Positions 52,005 through 60,130 of a stretch of DNA of 64,000 nt are shown here, one piece after another. This DNA is from Brevibacillus fluminis. GTDB lineage: Bacteria; Bacillota; Bacilli; Brevibacillales; Brevibacillaceae. The DNA lies in NCBI RefSeq assembly GCF_003710825.1, contig NZ_RHHQ01000017.1, positions 186,001 to 250,000 on the forward strand, read 5' to 3'. Numbering within the stretch: the stretch's first letter is position 1; each line of letters starts with the position of its first letter. The position numbers were made by a program, and so were the translations under genes. The notes below the pieces were generated by a model that searched no databases, was not told the DNA's origin, and saw only the letters and a program-made list of their open reading frames with translations.

Positions 52005-52576
52005 TGAAAATAATTGTCGGAATGTCCGGAGCAACGGGAGCCATTTTGGGGATCAAGATGCTGCAAATGCTGAAAGAGGCTGGCATCGAAACACATGCGG
52101 TCATTTCACCGTGGGCGCAAGCGAATATCCAGTACGAAACCTCCTATACCATCAAAGAGGTCGAAGGAATTGCGGATGCGACCTACGGATACAAAGACCT
52201 AGCGGCTTCGATTTCCAGCGGTTCGTTTCAAGTGGATGGGATGGTTGTCGCACCGTGCAGCATGAAAACATTAGCGTCTATTCGCATGGGTCTTAGTGAC
52301 AATCTGCTGGCCCGCGCGGCAGATGTCATCCTGAAGGAACGCAGAAAACTGGTATTGGTTACGCGGGAAATGCCGTTAAATGATATCCACTTGGAACACA
52401 TGCTGGCTTTATCCCGGATGGGAACCACTATCATGCCACCGATGCTTACGTTTTATAATCATCCGGTAACCATAGATGATCTGGTCACGCATGTAGTTAT
52501 GAGGACGATGGATCAGTTCGGGATCCATCCTTCGTCTTCGCCGGGCAAGCGTTGGCAGGGAATGAAACAGACATAG
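52001..52576 (+). CDS. ubiX: UbiX flavin prenyltransferase
   Basis: The 191-residue enzyme makes prenylated FMN from FMN and dimethylallyl phosphate for UbiD. It shows the family opening IIVGMSGATGAILGIKML, MVVAPCSMKTLASIRMGL, the LVLVTREMPLNDIHLEHML motif (family pattern R-x-x-P-L-N-x-I-H-L) and MGTTIMPPMLTFYNHP. The ATG overlaps the UbiD stop (ATGA), so the pair is coupled and dedicated. Confidence 0.94.
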   Translation: MMKIIVGMSGATGAILGIKMLQMLKEAGIETHAVISPWAQANIQYETSYTIKEVEGIADATYGYKDLAASISSGSFQVDGMVVAPCSMKTLASIRMGLSDNLLARAADVILKERRKLVLVTREMPLNDIHLEHMLALSRMGTTIMPPMLTFYNHPVTIDDLVTHVVMRTMDQFGIHPSSSPGKRWQGMKQT

Positions 52577-52643
52577 AAGCGGTAACGAGTAGAGCAAAGA
52601 GAGCAGGAAATGAGCACATTGATAAAGGAAAGTTGGCAGACAT

Positions 52644-53318
52644 ATGAAAATTCAATGCAACGGGTCGATGCTGGAATGGGAACCGACCCGTCTGATCATC
52701 GCGGGGTATACCGGAAAAGACCAAAAAGTGGTTCAACAGCACATTGACGAATTAAAAGAACTGGGTATCCCGGCTCCGCCGCGTGTGCCGATGATTTACG
52801 ATCTATCTCCGCAGCTCATGCAGGTGACGGATGCGATTACCGTCGTGCAAAATCATAGTAGCGGTGAGGCTGAAGCGGTGCTTTTGGATATCAACGGGGA
52901 GTGGTATGTGGGGCTTGGCAGCGATCATACGGATCGGGTGCTGGAAGCCAGCTCGATTCAAAAGTCGAAGCAGGTTTGCTTAAAGCCGATCTCACAGCAG
53001 GTTTGGCCGCTTGATGCCATCCGGGCGTATTGGGATGAAATTGAGATGGAAAGCTGGATCATCGATAGTGGTGTCCAACATCTTTATCAACGAGGGACGT
53101 TAGGCAGCTTTCTCGATCCGGACGAGCTGTTCCGAATTTTGCGAGAACGCGACTATGTAAGCGAGGGAATGGCTGTATTTTGCGGGACGCTGCCGCTTCA
53201 TTCCGGCACGTTTCAGTTCGGAGAGACGTTTTTGGCAACGCTCCGCGATCCGCGTACCGGCAGCACAATTCAGTTGACCTACCACATCAAGCAGCTAAAA
53301 GATGCTGAGGAGGTATGA
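52644..53318 (+). CDS. DUF2848 family protein, copy 2
   Basis: The 224-residue paralogue of the protein at 46990 is about 89 percent identical by my count and has the same motifs (GLGSDHTDRV, SKQVCLKPISQQVWPLDAIR). It lies 67 bp behind UbiX, so the DUF2848 function is presumably wanted in both the hydroxylase and the decarboxylase transcript. The ribosome site (AAAGG) is weaker than in copy 1. Most substitutions are conservative, which suggests that both copies are still selected. Confidence 0.87.
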   Translation: MKIQCNGSMLEWEPTRLIIAGYTGKDQKVVQQHIDELKELGIPAPPRVPMIYDLSPQLMQVTDAITVVQNHSSGEAEAVLLDINGEWYVGLGSDHTDRVLEASSIQKSKQVCLKPISQQVWPLDAIRAYWDEIEMESWIIDSGVQHLYQRGTLGSFLDPDELFRILRERDYVSEGMAVFCGTLPLHSGTFQFGETFLATLRDPRTGSTIQLTYHIKQLKDAEEV

Positions 53319-53342
53319 CAAGATTTCCGTTATAGCAGGTAA
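53312..53342 (+). pseudogene. Scar of a deleted second cupin gene
   Basis: After DUF2848 copy 2, the sequence ATGACAAGAT matches the end of copy 1 and the start of the cupin gene (ATGACCAGATG). It then jumps to CGTTATAGCAGGTAA, which aligns with the cupin C-terminus CGCTATTACGGCAAGTAA (RYYGK, stop). About 330 bp of cupin sequence in between is missing. The downstream sequences (GTGAAGAAAGAACCCACCC versus GTAAAGAAGAGCCCGCCC) also align. Confidence 0.6.
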
Positions 53343-53360
53343 CTGGATGTGAAGAAAGAA

Positions 53361-53420
53361 CCCACCCATTTGGGAGTATCCACGAAAAACACCATTCTGT
53401 GGATCTCTACATGTGGTGGG
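53361..53420 (+). terminator. Hairpin after DUF2848 copy 2
   Basis: CCCACC pairs with GGTGGG and an inner TCCAC pairs with GTGGA. It looks like a diverged copy of the hairpin at 48031. Confidence 0.65.
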
Positions 53421-53437
53421 TTGCTTTACAAATCTTG

Positions 53438-54034
53438 TTACTCTGACGGAAGAAATCCCATAAGCTTCCTTACATGATTTGCATTTTCCAAGGAGGTAAG
53501 CGACTCGAGAAGGGAAAAAGCCACATCAAAGGCAGTCGCGGGATTATAAGACGTGATGATATTCCTGTCAATGACGATCGGTTGATCTGGAATGACAGTC
53601 GCCCCCATCTCAGCAAGTCGTTTTTGTCTCATTCCATTTTCTAAATTGTAGGTGGTTGCATTTCGGCCTTGCAAAACCCCACTTTTTCCGAGTACCAATG
53701 CCCCAACACAGATAGAGGCAATGATTTTCCCCTGTTTGTCAAACTCACGAATGAGTTCAAGCACATCTGATCGATACGCATCTTCGTAAAAACCTGCTTG
53801 ATCAAACCCTCCAGGTAAAGCAAGCGCATCAAAATGATCGACTTGGACATCTTCAATCAGCATTTCAGGTACTACAGTAAAATTAAACGTACACGTTAAT
53901 TCTTTCCGCGTGCCGACTGTAACAAGATCGGTCGAACCATCGCCCTCCTCCTTATTCCATCCGATTACATCTGTAAAAACACTTGCCTCAACTGCTTCAA
54001 AGCCATTCGGTAACAATAAGCAGACCTTTTTCAC
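53438..54034 (-). CDS. DJ-1/PfpI family protein
   Basis: The 198-residue protein has the class I amidotransferase-like DJ-1 fold: KKVCLLLPNGFEAVEASVFT, FDALALPGGFDQAGFYED, the nucleophile elbow IASICVGALVLGKSG (Cys in AxICVGA) and NIITSYNPATAFDVAFSLLE near the end. Family members act as glyoxalases, deglycases or chaperones, or sense oxidative stress. GTG 54034 is preferred, with GGAG 9 bases upstream. Monocistronic. Confidence 0.88.
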   Translation of the reverse strand: MKKVCLLLPNGFEAVEASVFTDVIGWNKEEGDGSTDLVTVGTRKELTCTFNFTVVPEMLIEDVQVDHFDALALPGGFDQAGFYEDAYRSDVLELIREFDKQGKIIASICVGALVLGKSGVLQGRNATTYNLENGMRQKRLAEMGATVIPDQPIVIDRNIITSYNPATAFDVAFSLLESLTSLENANHVRKLMGFLPSE

Positions 54035-54204
54035 ATGAATCAGCTCCAACTTTTTAGGATGTTGTCGTTTTGAAAGAGCCAGCAAATTACGGATTTTCAC
54101 GATTTAATGAAAATTATGCCAGGTGCGGCCAAATATTTGCAACCTTTTGTTTCCTGTTCCCGTCTAGCAGAATTGACAGCATCAAAATTGAGGAGGCATC
54201 TGGT

Positions 54205-55830
54205 ATGAAGACTTGGAAACATAAAATTTTGCCTACTGTCCTGGCTGGGACATTGACGTTAACGTTTGGAACAGCAGTTAGCGCGAAAGAGAATAACAAT
54301 GGACATGGACATGGACATGGACAAGGAAACGGAAATGGAAATGATCATAAAGCAAATGGGAAGGGCAACTCCTATCCAGTCAAAGTAGAGGACTTTTCTG
54401 ACTTAAAGAAGCATTGGGCAGAAGCGACAGTAAAAATCATGATGGATAAGTCGATTATCAATGGGTATCCGGATCACACGTTCCGCCCAAATAAGCCGGT
54501 TACCCAACTTGAAGCGCTGACGATGGTGATCAACTTACTAACGCAAAATAAAGACCTGCTGACGGTCGGAGATGACTACACAGGAAAAGATGTTCCTGAT
54601 TGGGCGCAAAATTCTGTCAAGCTGGCGTTGATCAATCATATCGTGGATGACAAGGACTTCCAACCAAATAAACCGGCTACAAGAATGTTTGTTATCAAAC
54701 TGTTGGTGAACGCACTTGGCTCCGAATTTGATGAAAATTCGGATGACAATCTCTATTTCGGCGACATTTCCAAGCTTTCATCAGATGAAAAGGCATACTT
54801 GTCATTCGCATTATTGCAATCGCTGGTGGAAGGATATGGAGACAAGACGTTTAAACCGAATAAACCAGTAACTCGTGCCGAAATGGCAGTGTTCGTTAAC
54901 CGCTTGCTTGGCAAAATTGGCAATATCGACCTAGGTAGCAACGTAAAAGGAACGATTGCCAAGATCGATAAAGAGGATGAGGAGCTGACCATCGGTTCCA
55001 AAACGTATGAGGTAGCTGATGATGTAGTTGTAAAACTGGATGGCAAATCGTCGAGCTTCGATTCTCTGGACGTGGGGATGAAAATCGAGCTTGTCTTGAA
55101 AAACAACAAGATTCAGACCATCTATGCGTACACAACGGATGAAGAGGTAGCGTTCAAGGTTGAAAAGATTTCGGACGGTAAATTAGGCGGTTCTTTTCAA
55201 GAAGCAGTGAAAACCGGGTCCCGTATTTCCAACAGCACACCTGATCTCTCTAATGAAACCCTTTCGATTTCCTTGAATGGGAAGGCTTTCAAGTCCATCG
55301 ATCTTGAGGACATTGATGGTAGTGAGGACGATGGTGATGAAGTGGCCGCTGAATTGGAAGCTGTGATTGGCGATGCTTTGGACGATAACAGCCGCGTGAA
55401 CGTTTCCTATGAAGGCGATAAGGACCGATTTGTTTTTGAAACTGACAATAGCCCGACTGACGTGGTTCCTTCCATCAAATTCACGGGCAGTGCGCTCGAC
55501 AAGCTCGGCTTGGATACGTCTGTCGACAAAGGCTCGCTGAAAAATTCATCCGTTGCAGAGTCGTGGAAAATTACAGTCAAGTCGAATGCGACTTTTGATT
55601 CTACCTATGCGGTTAAGGTGAAAGATGATCATATCAACGAGACTGTTACGGTTAAAGTCGAAGACAACGATACAGCAAAGGAAATTGCCAAGAAAATCGT
55701 AGATGCATTGCAGGAGAATGAAGAGATTGACTCCGCTTATGATCTTAATGTAAAAGATCAAGTGATCACGCTGACAGCGAAAGACAGTGGGGAAGATTTG
55801 GACGTTGAGATTGGAATTACGAAAAAATAA
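54205..55830 (+). CDS. Secreted S-layer homology domain protein
   Basis: The 541-residue protein has a cleavable signal peptide ending near TAVSA-KEN, a Gly/His/Asn-rich repeat linker (NGHGHGHGQGNGNGN), and three SLH modules around residues 60-250 (FSDLKKHWAEATVKIMMDKS; DVPDWAQNSVKLALINHIVD; YLSFALLQSLVEGYGDKTFK), each with the PNKP turn. SLH modules bind pyruvylated wall polymer. The C-terminal 290 residues are acidic beta-rich modules I cannot name. ATG 54205 follows GAGGAGG. It is an envelope or S-layer-associated protein. Confidence 0.9.
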   Translation: MKTWKHKILPTVLAGTLTLTFGTAVSAKENNNGHGHGHGQGNGNGNDHKANGKGNSYPVKVEDFSDLKKHWAEATVKIMMDKSIINGYPDHTFRPNKPVTQLEALTMVINLLTQNKDLLTVGDDYTGKDVPDWAQNSVKLALINHIVDDKDFQPNKPATRMFVIKLLVNALGSEFDENSDDNLYFGDISKLSSDEKAYLSFALLQSLVEGYGDKTFKPNKPVTRAEMAVFVNRLLGKIGNIDLGSNVKGTIAKIDKEDEELTIGSKTYEVADDVVVKLDGKSSSFDSLDVGMKIELVLKNNKIQTIYAYTTDEEVAFKVEKISDGKLGGSFQEAVKTGSRISNSTPDLSNETLSISLNGKAFKSIDLEDIDGSEDDGDEVAAELEAVIGDALDDNSRVNVSYEGDKDRFVFETDNSPTDVVPSIKFTGSALDKLGLDTSVDKGSLKNSSVAESWKITVKSNATFDSTYAVKVKDDHINETVTVKVEDNDTAKEIAKKIVDALQENEEIDSAYDLNVKDQVITLTAKDSGEDLDVEIGITKK

Positions 55831-55844
55831 ATGAGAAGCAACAC

Positions 55845-55879
55845 AAAAGCGCCTTTATCGAACGATAAGGCGCTTTTTT
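55845..55879 (+). terminator. Intrinsic terminator after the SLH gene
   Basis: AAAAGCGCCTTTATCG pairs with CGATAAGGCGCTTTTTT around a tiny loop. It is symmetrical and faces the convergent acetyltransferase. Confidence 0.88.
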
Positions 55880-55927
55880 GCATGTAACTAGCCATGCTTT
55901 GCAAACCGAACTCATCACGGTAGACCG

Positions 55928-56452
55928 CTACAGCATCAGCTTCATATAGTCTTCATCCGCATAAACCCCTTGATGAATCATCGCTTTCTTTTCCGTTCCG
56001 AACCATTCAAACCCGAGCGAACGGTACAACATGACCGCAGGGGCATTTTCGCTGGCGACAGTCAGCGTGATCTGCTCGACGCCTTCCCACTCGCGAGCTT
56101 TCTCAATCATTGCTGACAGCAGCATTTTGGACATGCCTTTGCCGCGTTCGTCAGGTGTAGTATAGACAGCGACCAGTGAAGCTTTGTGGCGGATTTTTTC
56201 CCGATCAGAGCGGATGAACGTCGCCATGCTGACGAGGTCCTCACCGCGGAATACGCCCATCGTAAAGGAGAGGGGAGTGGGCATCAATCGATTGCGGTAA
56301 ACAGCGAGCAGATTATCATCCGCGATGCTTTCCTCATACGTAACCAAAAACGCTTCCGGGTTGGTGCGCAATGCTTCTAGACGCAAAGCGACATACGTTT
56401 CTGCATCAGCAGCATCGAGCACGCGGGTAGTGAAAAGCGGAGGTTGATTCAT
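55928..56452 (-). CDS. GNAT family N-acetyltransferase
   Basis: The 174-residue protein has the acetyl-CoA motif VAVYTTPDERGKGMSKMLLS (R-x-x-G-x-x) near residues 99-118, and the C-terminal ENAPAVMLYRSLGFEWFGTE that closes GNAT domains. The opening PPLFTTRVLDAADAETYVAL and LRTNPEAFLVTYEE is common in YkkB/YjdJ-like acetyltransferases. ATG 56452 follows AGAAGGA at good spacing, so the longer frame to 56557 is rejected. Confidence 0.87.
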   Translation of the reverse strand: MNQPPLFTTRVLDAADAETYVALRLEALRTNPEAFLVTYEESIADDNLLAVYRNRLMPTPLSFTMGVFRGEDLVSMATFIRSDREKIRHKASLVAVYTTPDERGKGMSKMLLSAMIEKAREWEGVEQITLTVASENAPAVMLYRSLGFEWFGTEKKAMIHQGVYADEDYMKLML

Positions 56453-56618
56453 CTGACAATCCTTCTTTCTGTTCAGAATCTTATATACGTACGATACGGA
56501 CAACGAATATTCCTCTCCGGACATCGCAAAAAAGCAACGGAAACCCGAATGCCTCATAGGTAGGGCAAGACATGGGCATCATGAACGAAAAAATAAGTAA
56601 AAAAATACATTTCGCCTC

Positions 56619-56648
56619 TTTACATAGGGTAGGGGGGTATAGTAATAT
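56619..56648 (+). promoter_or_regulatory. copA promoter with a CsoR-like operator in its spacer
   Basis: TTTACA (56619-56624), an 18-bp spacer and TAATAT (56643-56648) make the promoter. The spacer is filled by TAGGGTAGGGGGGTATA, the G-tract half-palindrome seen in CsoR operators. A regulator bound there would block or distort polymerase, so copper-inducible transcription is expected. No csoR or cueR gene is in the window. Confidence 0.55.
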
Positions 56649-56689
56649 TAAGCCATAGAACGAAAGCGAAACCGTAAGAGGTGAACATA

Positions 56690-59107
56690 ATGAGCAGTGA
56701 AGTGATGGATAAATCCCAAGCAACAAACCATTTGTCGCTCAAAGTGGAAGGCATGACTTGTGCAGCATGCGCCATAAGGATTGAGAAAGGGCTAGGCAAG
56801 ATGGACGGCGTCGAGCAGGCAAACGTCAATTACGCGATGGAAAAAGCGACGGTGACGTTCGACCCATCCAAGGTCAGCATCAGCGATCTGCAAGCAAAGG
56901 TAGCGGACTTAGGGTATAAGGTCGCACTGGAAAAAGTGAATCTCGATATTACCGGTATGACGTGTGCAGCATGTGCGACACGCATCGAAAAAGGGCTGAA
57001 AAAGCTTCCAGGGGTCACCGACGCTAATGTGAACCTGACGATGGAGCGGGCGACGGTCGAATTTAACCCGCAGGAAACCGGCCCCGACAAGATGATCCAG
57101 AAAGTGAAGGATCTCGGATACGGCGCGACACTGCCGGTCACTGCCAGTGAAAAGGCAGATGATCGTGGGAAGGAAATCCGCCGCCACCAAATTCGTTTCG
57201 CGATCTCTGCGATGCTGTCACTGCCGCTGTTGTACACGATGGCTGCTCATTTCAACTGGTCCCATTTGTATATGCCGCATCTGTTGATGAATCCATGGGT
57301 TCAGTTGGCGCTTGCGACGCCGGTACAGCTCATCATCGGCTGGCCCTTTTACAGAGGCGCCTATAAAGCACTGAAAAATGGCAGCGCCAATATGGATGTG
57401 CTGGTTTCGCTCGGAACATCCGCCGCTTATTTTTACAGTTTGGCTGCGACGATCGGCGGGCGCGGCGACAAGCTTTACTTTGAAACGAGCGCCATTTTGA
57501 TCACGCTGATCATCTTGGGCAAATTGTTCGAGGCGTTGGCAAAAGGACGCACGTCTGAAGCAATCAAAAAGCTGATGGGCCTCCAAGCGAAAACGGCGAC
57601 GGTCATCCGTGAAGGGCAAGAGTTGACCATTGCGATGGAAGAAGTGGTCACAGGTGACGTGATCATGGTGAAACCCGGTGAAAAAATACCCGTAGACGGT
57701 ATCGTGTTGTCAGGCGCTTCCGCTGTAGACGAATCGATGCTAACCGGTGAGAGTGTGCCGGTTGACAAAAAAGCGGGTGACCCGTTGATCGGTGCCACCA
57801 TCAATAAAAACGGAACACTCACGTATCAAGCGACAAAGGTCGGCAAGGACACCGCACTTGCGCAAATCATTAAAGTCGTCGAAGAGGCACAAGGGTCCAA
57901 GGCACCGATTCAGCGCATGGCAGACCGCATTTCCGGCGTGTTCGTACCGATTGTTGTCGGTATCGCGGTTCTGGTTTTCCTGATTTGGTACTTCATGGTC
58001 GATCCTGGAAATTTCACCGGTGCTCTGGAAAATGCTATCGCCGTGCTAGTTATCGCTTGCCCATGCGCACTCGGGCTCGCAACTCCGACCTCGATCATGG
58101 TCGGCACAGGTAAAGGTGCAGAAATCGGAATTTTGTTCAAGGGTGGCGAGCATCTCGAAGCAACGCACAAACTCGATACAATCATTCTTGATAAGACTGG
58201 CACAATCACCAAAGGAGCACCTGCTTTAACCGATGTATTGTCCCAAAACGGTATCACAGAGGAAGAATTCCTCACACTTGTAGCTTCCGCAGAAAAACAA
58301 TCGGAGCATCCGTTGGCACAAGCCATCGTGCAAGGAGCAGTGGAACGCGGCTTGACACTGCAGCAAACACAGGAGTTCGAAGCAATACCCGGTTACGGCA
58401 TTTCAGCGCAGATTGACGGGCGAGCGCTCCTGGTCGGGACACGTAAGCTGCTAGGCCGCGAAGGCATTCGCTTTGACACTGTTGCGCCGCAGTTAGAGCA
58501 ATGGGAATCGGAAGGAAAAACCGCGATGCTCGCGGCGATCGATGGCAAGCTGGCAGGGATCGTTGCGGTGGCAGACACAGTTAAGGAAAGCTCCCGCGAG
58601 GCAATTGCCAAGCTTCATGAACTGGGATTGGAGGTGGTAATGATCACGGGCGATAATCTGCGGACAGCGGAAGCAATCGCACGCCAAGTGGGCATCACAC
58701 AGGTTCGCGCTGAAGTTTTGCCGGAAGGGAAAGCCCGTGAAGTAGAGTCATTCAAGCAGCTGGGTAAAAAAGTAGCGATGGTAGGCGACGGTATCAATGA
58801 TGCGCCTGCGCTTGCCACGGCAGATGTCGGCATGGCGATCGGAACAGGAACTGACATTGCAATCGAAGCAGCCGATCTGACCTTGATGCGCGGCGAGCTA
58901 ACCAGTATTGCTGAGGCGATCGCCTTGAGCCACAAAACGATGATGAACATTAAACAAAACTTGTTTTGGGCGCTTTTCTACAATACGGTCGGGATTCCGA
59001 TCGCAGCGATTGGCCTGCTCGCCCCATGGGTGGCAGGAGCAGCCATGGCGTTCAGCTCGGTTTCCGTTGTGTTGAATGCGCTGCGTCTGAAACGAGTCAA
59101 AATCTAA
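56690..59107 (+). CDS. copA: Copper-exporting P1B-type ATPase
   Basis: The 805-residue pump has two N-terminal heavy-metal domains (both with GMTCAACA near residues 21 and 89), eight membrane helices, and the CPC translocation motif in VIACPCALGLATPTS. It also has the phosphorylation site DKTGTITKG, the actuator TGES and the nucleotide-binding HP and GDGINDAPA motifs. It exports Cu(I) at the expense of ATP. ATG 56690 follows GAGGTGA. CopZ follows after 19 bp in one operon. Confidence 0.95.
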   Translation: MSSEVMDKSQATNHLSLKVEGMTCAACAIRIEKGLGKMDGVEQANVNYAMEKATVTFDPSKVSISDLQAKVADLGYKVALEKVNLDITGMTCAACATRIEKGLKKLPGVTDANVNLTMERATVEFNPQETGPDKMIQKVKDLGYGATLPVTASEKADDRGKEIRRHQIRFAISAMLSLPLLYTMAAHFNWSHLYMPHLLMNPWVQLALATPVQLIIGWPFYRGAYKALKNGSANMDVLVSLGTSAAYFYSLAATIGGRGDKLYFETSAILITLIILGKLFEALAKGRTSEAIKKLMGLQAKTATVIREGQELTIAMEEVVTGDVIMVKPGEKIPVDGIVLSGASAVDESMLTGESVPVDKKAGDPLIGATINKNGTLTYQATKVGKDTALAQIIKVVEEAQGSKAPIQRMADRISGVFVPIVVGIAVLVFLIWYFMVDPGNFTGALENAIAVLVIACPCALGLATPTSIMVGTGKGAEIGILFKGGEHLEATHKLDTIILDKTGTITKGAPALTDVLSQNGITEEEFLTLVASAEKQSEHPLAQAIVQGAVERGLTLQQTQEFEAIPGYGISAQIDGRALLVGTRKLLGREGIRFDTVAPQLEQWESEGKTAMLAAIDGKLAGIVAVADTVKESSREAIAKLHELGLEVVMITGDNLRTAEAIARQVGITQVRAEVLPEGKAREVESFKQLGKKVAMVGDGINDAPALATADVGMAIGTGTDIAIEAADLTLMRGELTSIAEAIALSHKTMMNIKQNLFWALFYNTVGIPIAAIGLLAPWVAGAAMAFSSVSVVLNALRLKRVKI

Positions 59108-59126
59108 TATAAGCGAGGGAAAAGAA

Positions 59127-59333
59127 ATGACGACAGTAACATTGAATGTAAAAGGAATGTCTTGCAATCATTGTGTGAATTCGATTGAAGGTGCTTTGGG
59201 TAAGGTAAATGGCGTAAGTGCAGTAAAGGTAGACTTGGCGGGCAACAAAGTGACCGTGTCGTACGATGAGACGGCCGTGAAGGAAGCCAGTTTGAAAACG
59301 ACCATTGAAGATCAGGGGTATGATGTCGTGTAA
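59127..59333 (+). CDS. copZ: Copper chaperone
   Basis: The 68-residue metallochaperone is a single heavy-metal domain with the Cu(I) site MSCNHC (Cys13 and Cys16) and the usual ferredoxin-like fold (VTLNVKG, VNSIEGALGKVNGV, KVTVSYDETAV). It delivers Cu(I) to the ATPase and the regulator. GAGGGAAAAG lies upstream. It is the last gene of the operon before a terminator. Confidence 0.95.
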   Translation: MTTVTLNVKGMSCNHCVNSIEGALGKVNGVSAVKVDLAGNKVTVSYDETAVKEASLKTTIEDQGYDVV

Positions 59334-59354
59334 CGGCAAAGAAACCACATATGA

Positions 59355-59387
59355 AGAGACGAGTCGGCCAACCGTTCGTCTCTTTTT
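59355..59387 (+). terminator. Intrinsic terminator after copZ
   Basis: AGAGACGA pairs with TCGTCTCT around a 13-base loop, followed by TTTT. Confidence 0.85.
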
Positions 59388-59454
59388 GCATTTGATGGTA
59401 AAATGAGCGAAACGGAATGGCTTGGTGCCAGATTGTCGGGGAGAGGAAAAAGAA

Positions 59455-60108
59455 ATGAAGAGGCAAGGAATCATTTTTGACATGGACAACACGCTGCTAC
59501 AATCATCGATTGATTTTCCAAAGATGAAACGGACGGTGTACGAACTTTTGGTTGAATTTCAGCTATGTGAGCCAACGCTTGAATGGCAAGGAAAAACCGC
59601 ATCACAGCTGATTGAATTGGGTCGTCAATCAGGGCGTTTGACGCCAAGCATGGAACAGCGAATTTGGGATGAAGTTGGTCAGATCGAAAAAGAAGGAATG
59701 CACGGAGCAAAGCTTGAGAACAACGTGGTCGAGGTGCTCACACAGCTGAAGAACAACCACAGCCTCGTTATTTTGACGAACAATGCGTCAATTGCCGCTG
59801 AGGAGGCCCTTCGTGAAACAGGAATCGTGGATCTTTTCGATGCCATTTACGCCCGTGAGCATATGACCGCCTTAAAGCCGTCGCCGTCCGGAATTCTGAG
59901 CATCCTGGGCAACTATCCTAACCTTGGGCCGGATGATTGGATCATGATCGGAGATTCCTGGATCGATGGCAAAGCCGCGCAAGATGCACGGGTGGACTTT
60001 ATCGCGTATCGGGGGAAGCCGGACGAAATGGAGCGCCATTATGTGTCACCGATTGCATGGGTTCAAGATTGCCGCGATCTGCTTGCATTGCCCTATTTCG
60101 TATCATAA
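59455..60108 (+). CDS. HAD-family hydrolase
   Basis: The 217-residue phosphatase-like protein has the four HAD motifs in order: FDMDNTLLQ (nucleophile Asp), SLVILTNNAS (motif II), LKPSPSGI (motif III Lys) and MIGDSWIDGKAAQDA (motif IV acids), with a helical cap between I and II. It resembles phosphoglycolate phosphatase-like hydrolases. ATG 59455 follows GGGAGAGG. It may be co-transcribed with the alkyltransferase-like gene 22 bp downstream. Confidence 0.88.
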   Translation: MKRQGIIFDMDNTLLQSSIDFPKMKRTVYELLVEFQLCEPTLEWQGKTASQLIELGRQSGRLTPSMEQRIWDEVGQIEKEGMHGAKLENNVVEVLTQLKNNHSLVILTNNASIAAEEALRETGIVDLFDAIYAREHMTALKPSPSGILSILGNYPNLGPDDWIMIGDSWIDGKAAQDARVDFIAYRGKPDEMERHYVSPIAWVQDCRDLLALPYFVS

Positions 60109-60130
60109 CGGGAGCGGGGGGGGCCTGGAC

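Noticed and set aside
54298..54345. Short GGACAT repeats at the start of the SLH gene, considered as CRISPR or microsatellite
   Set aside because: They encode the GHGHGHG linker, with few units and no spacers. No CRISPR array occurs anywhere in the window.
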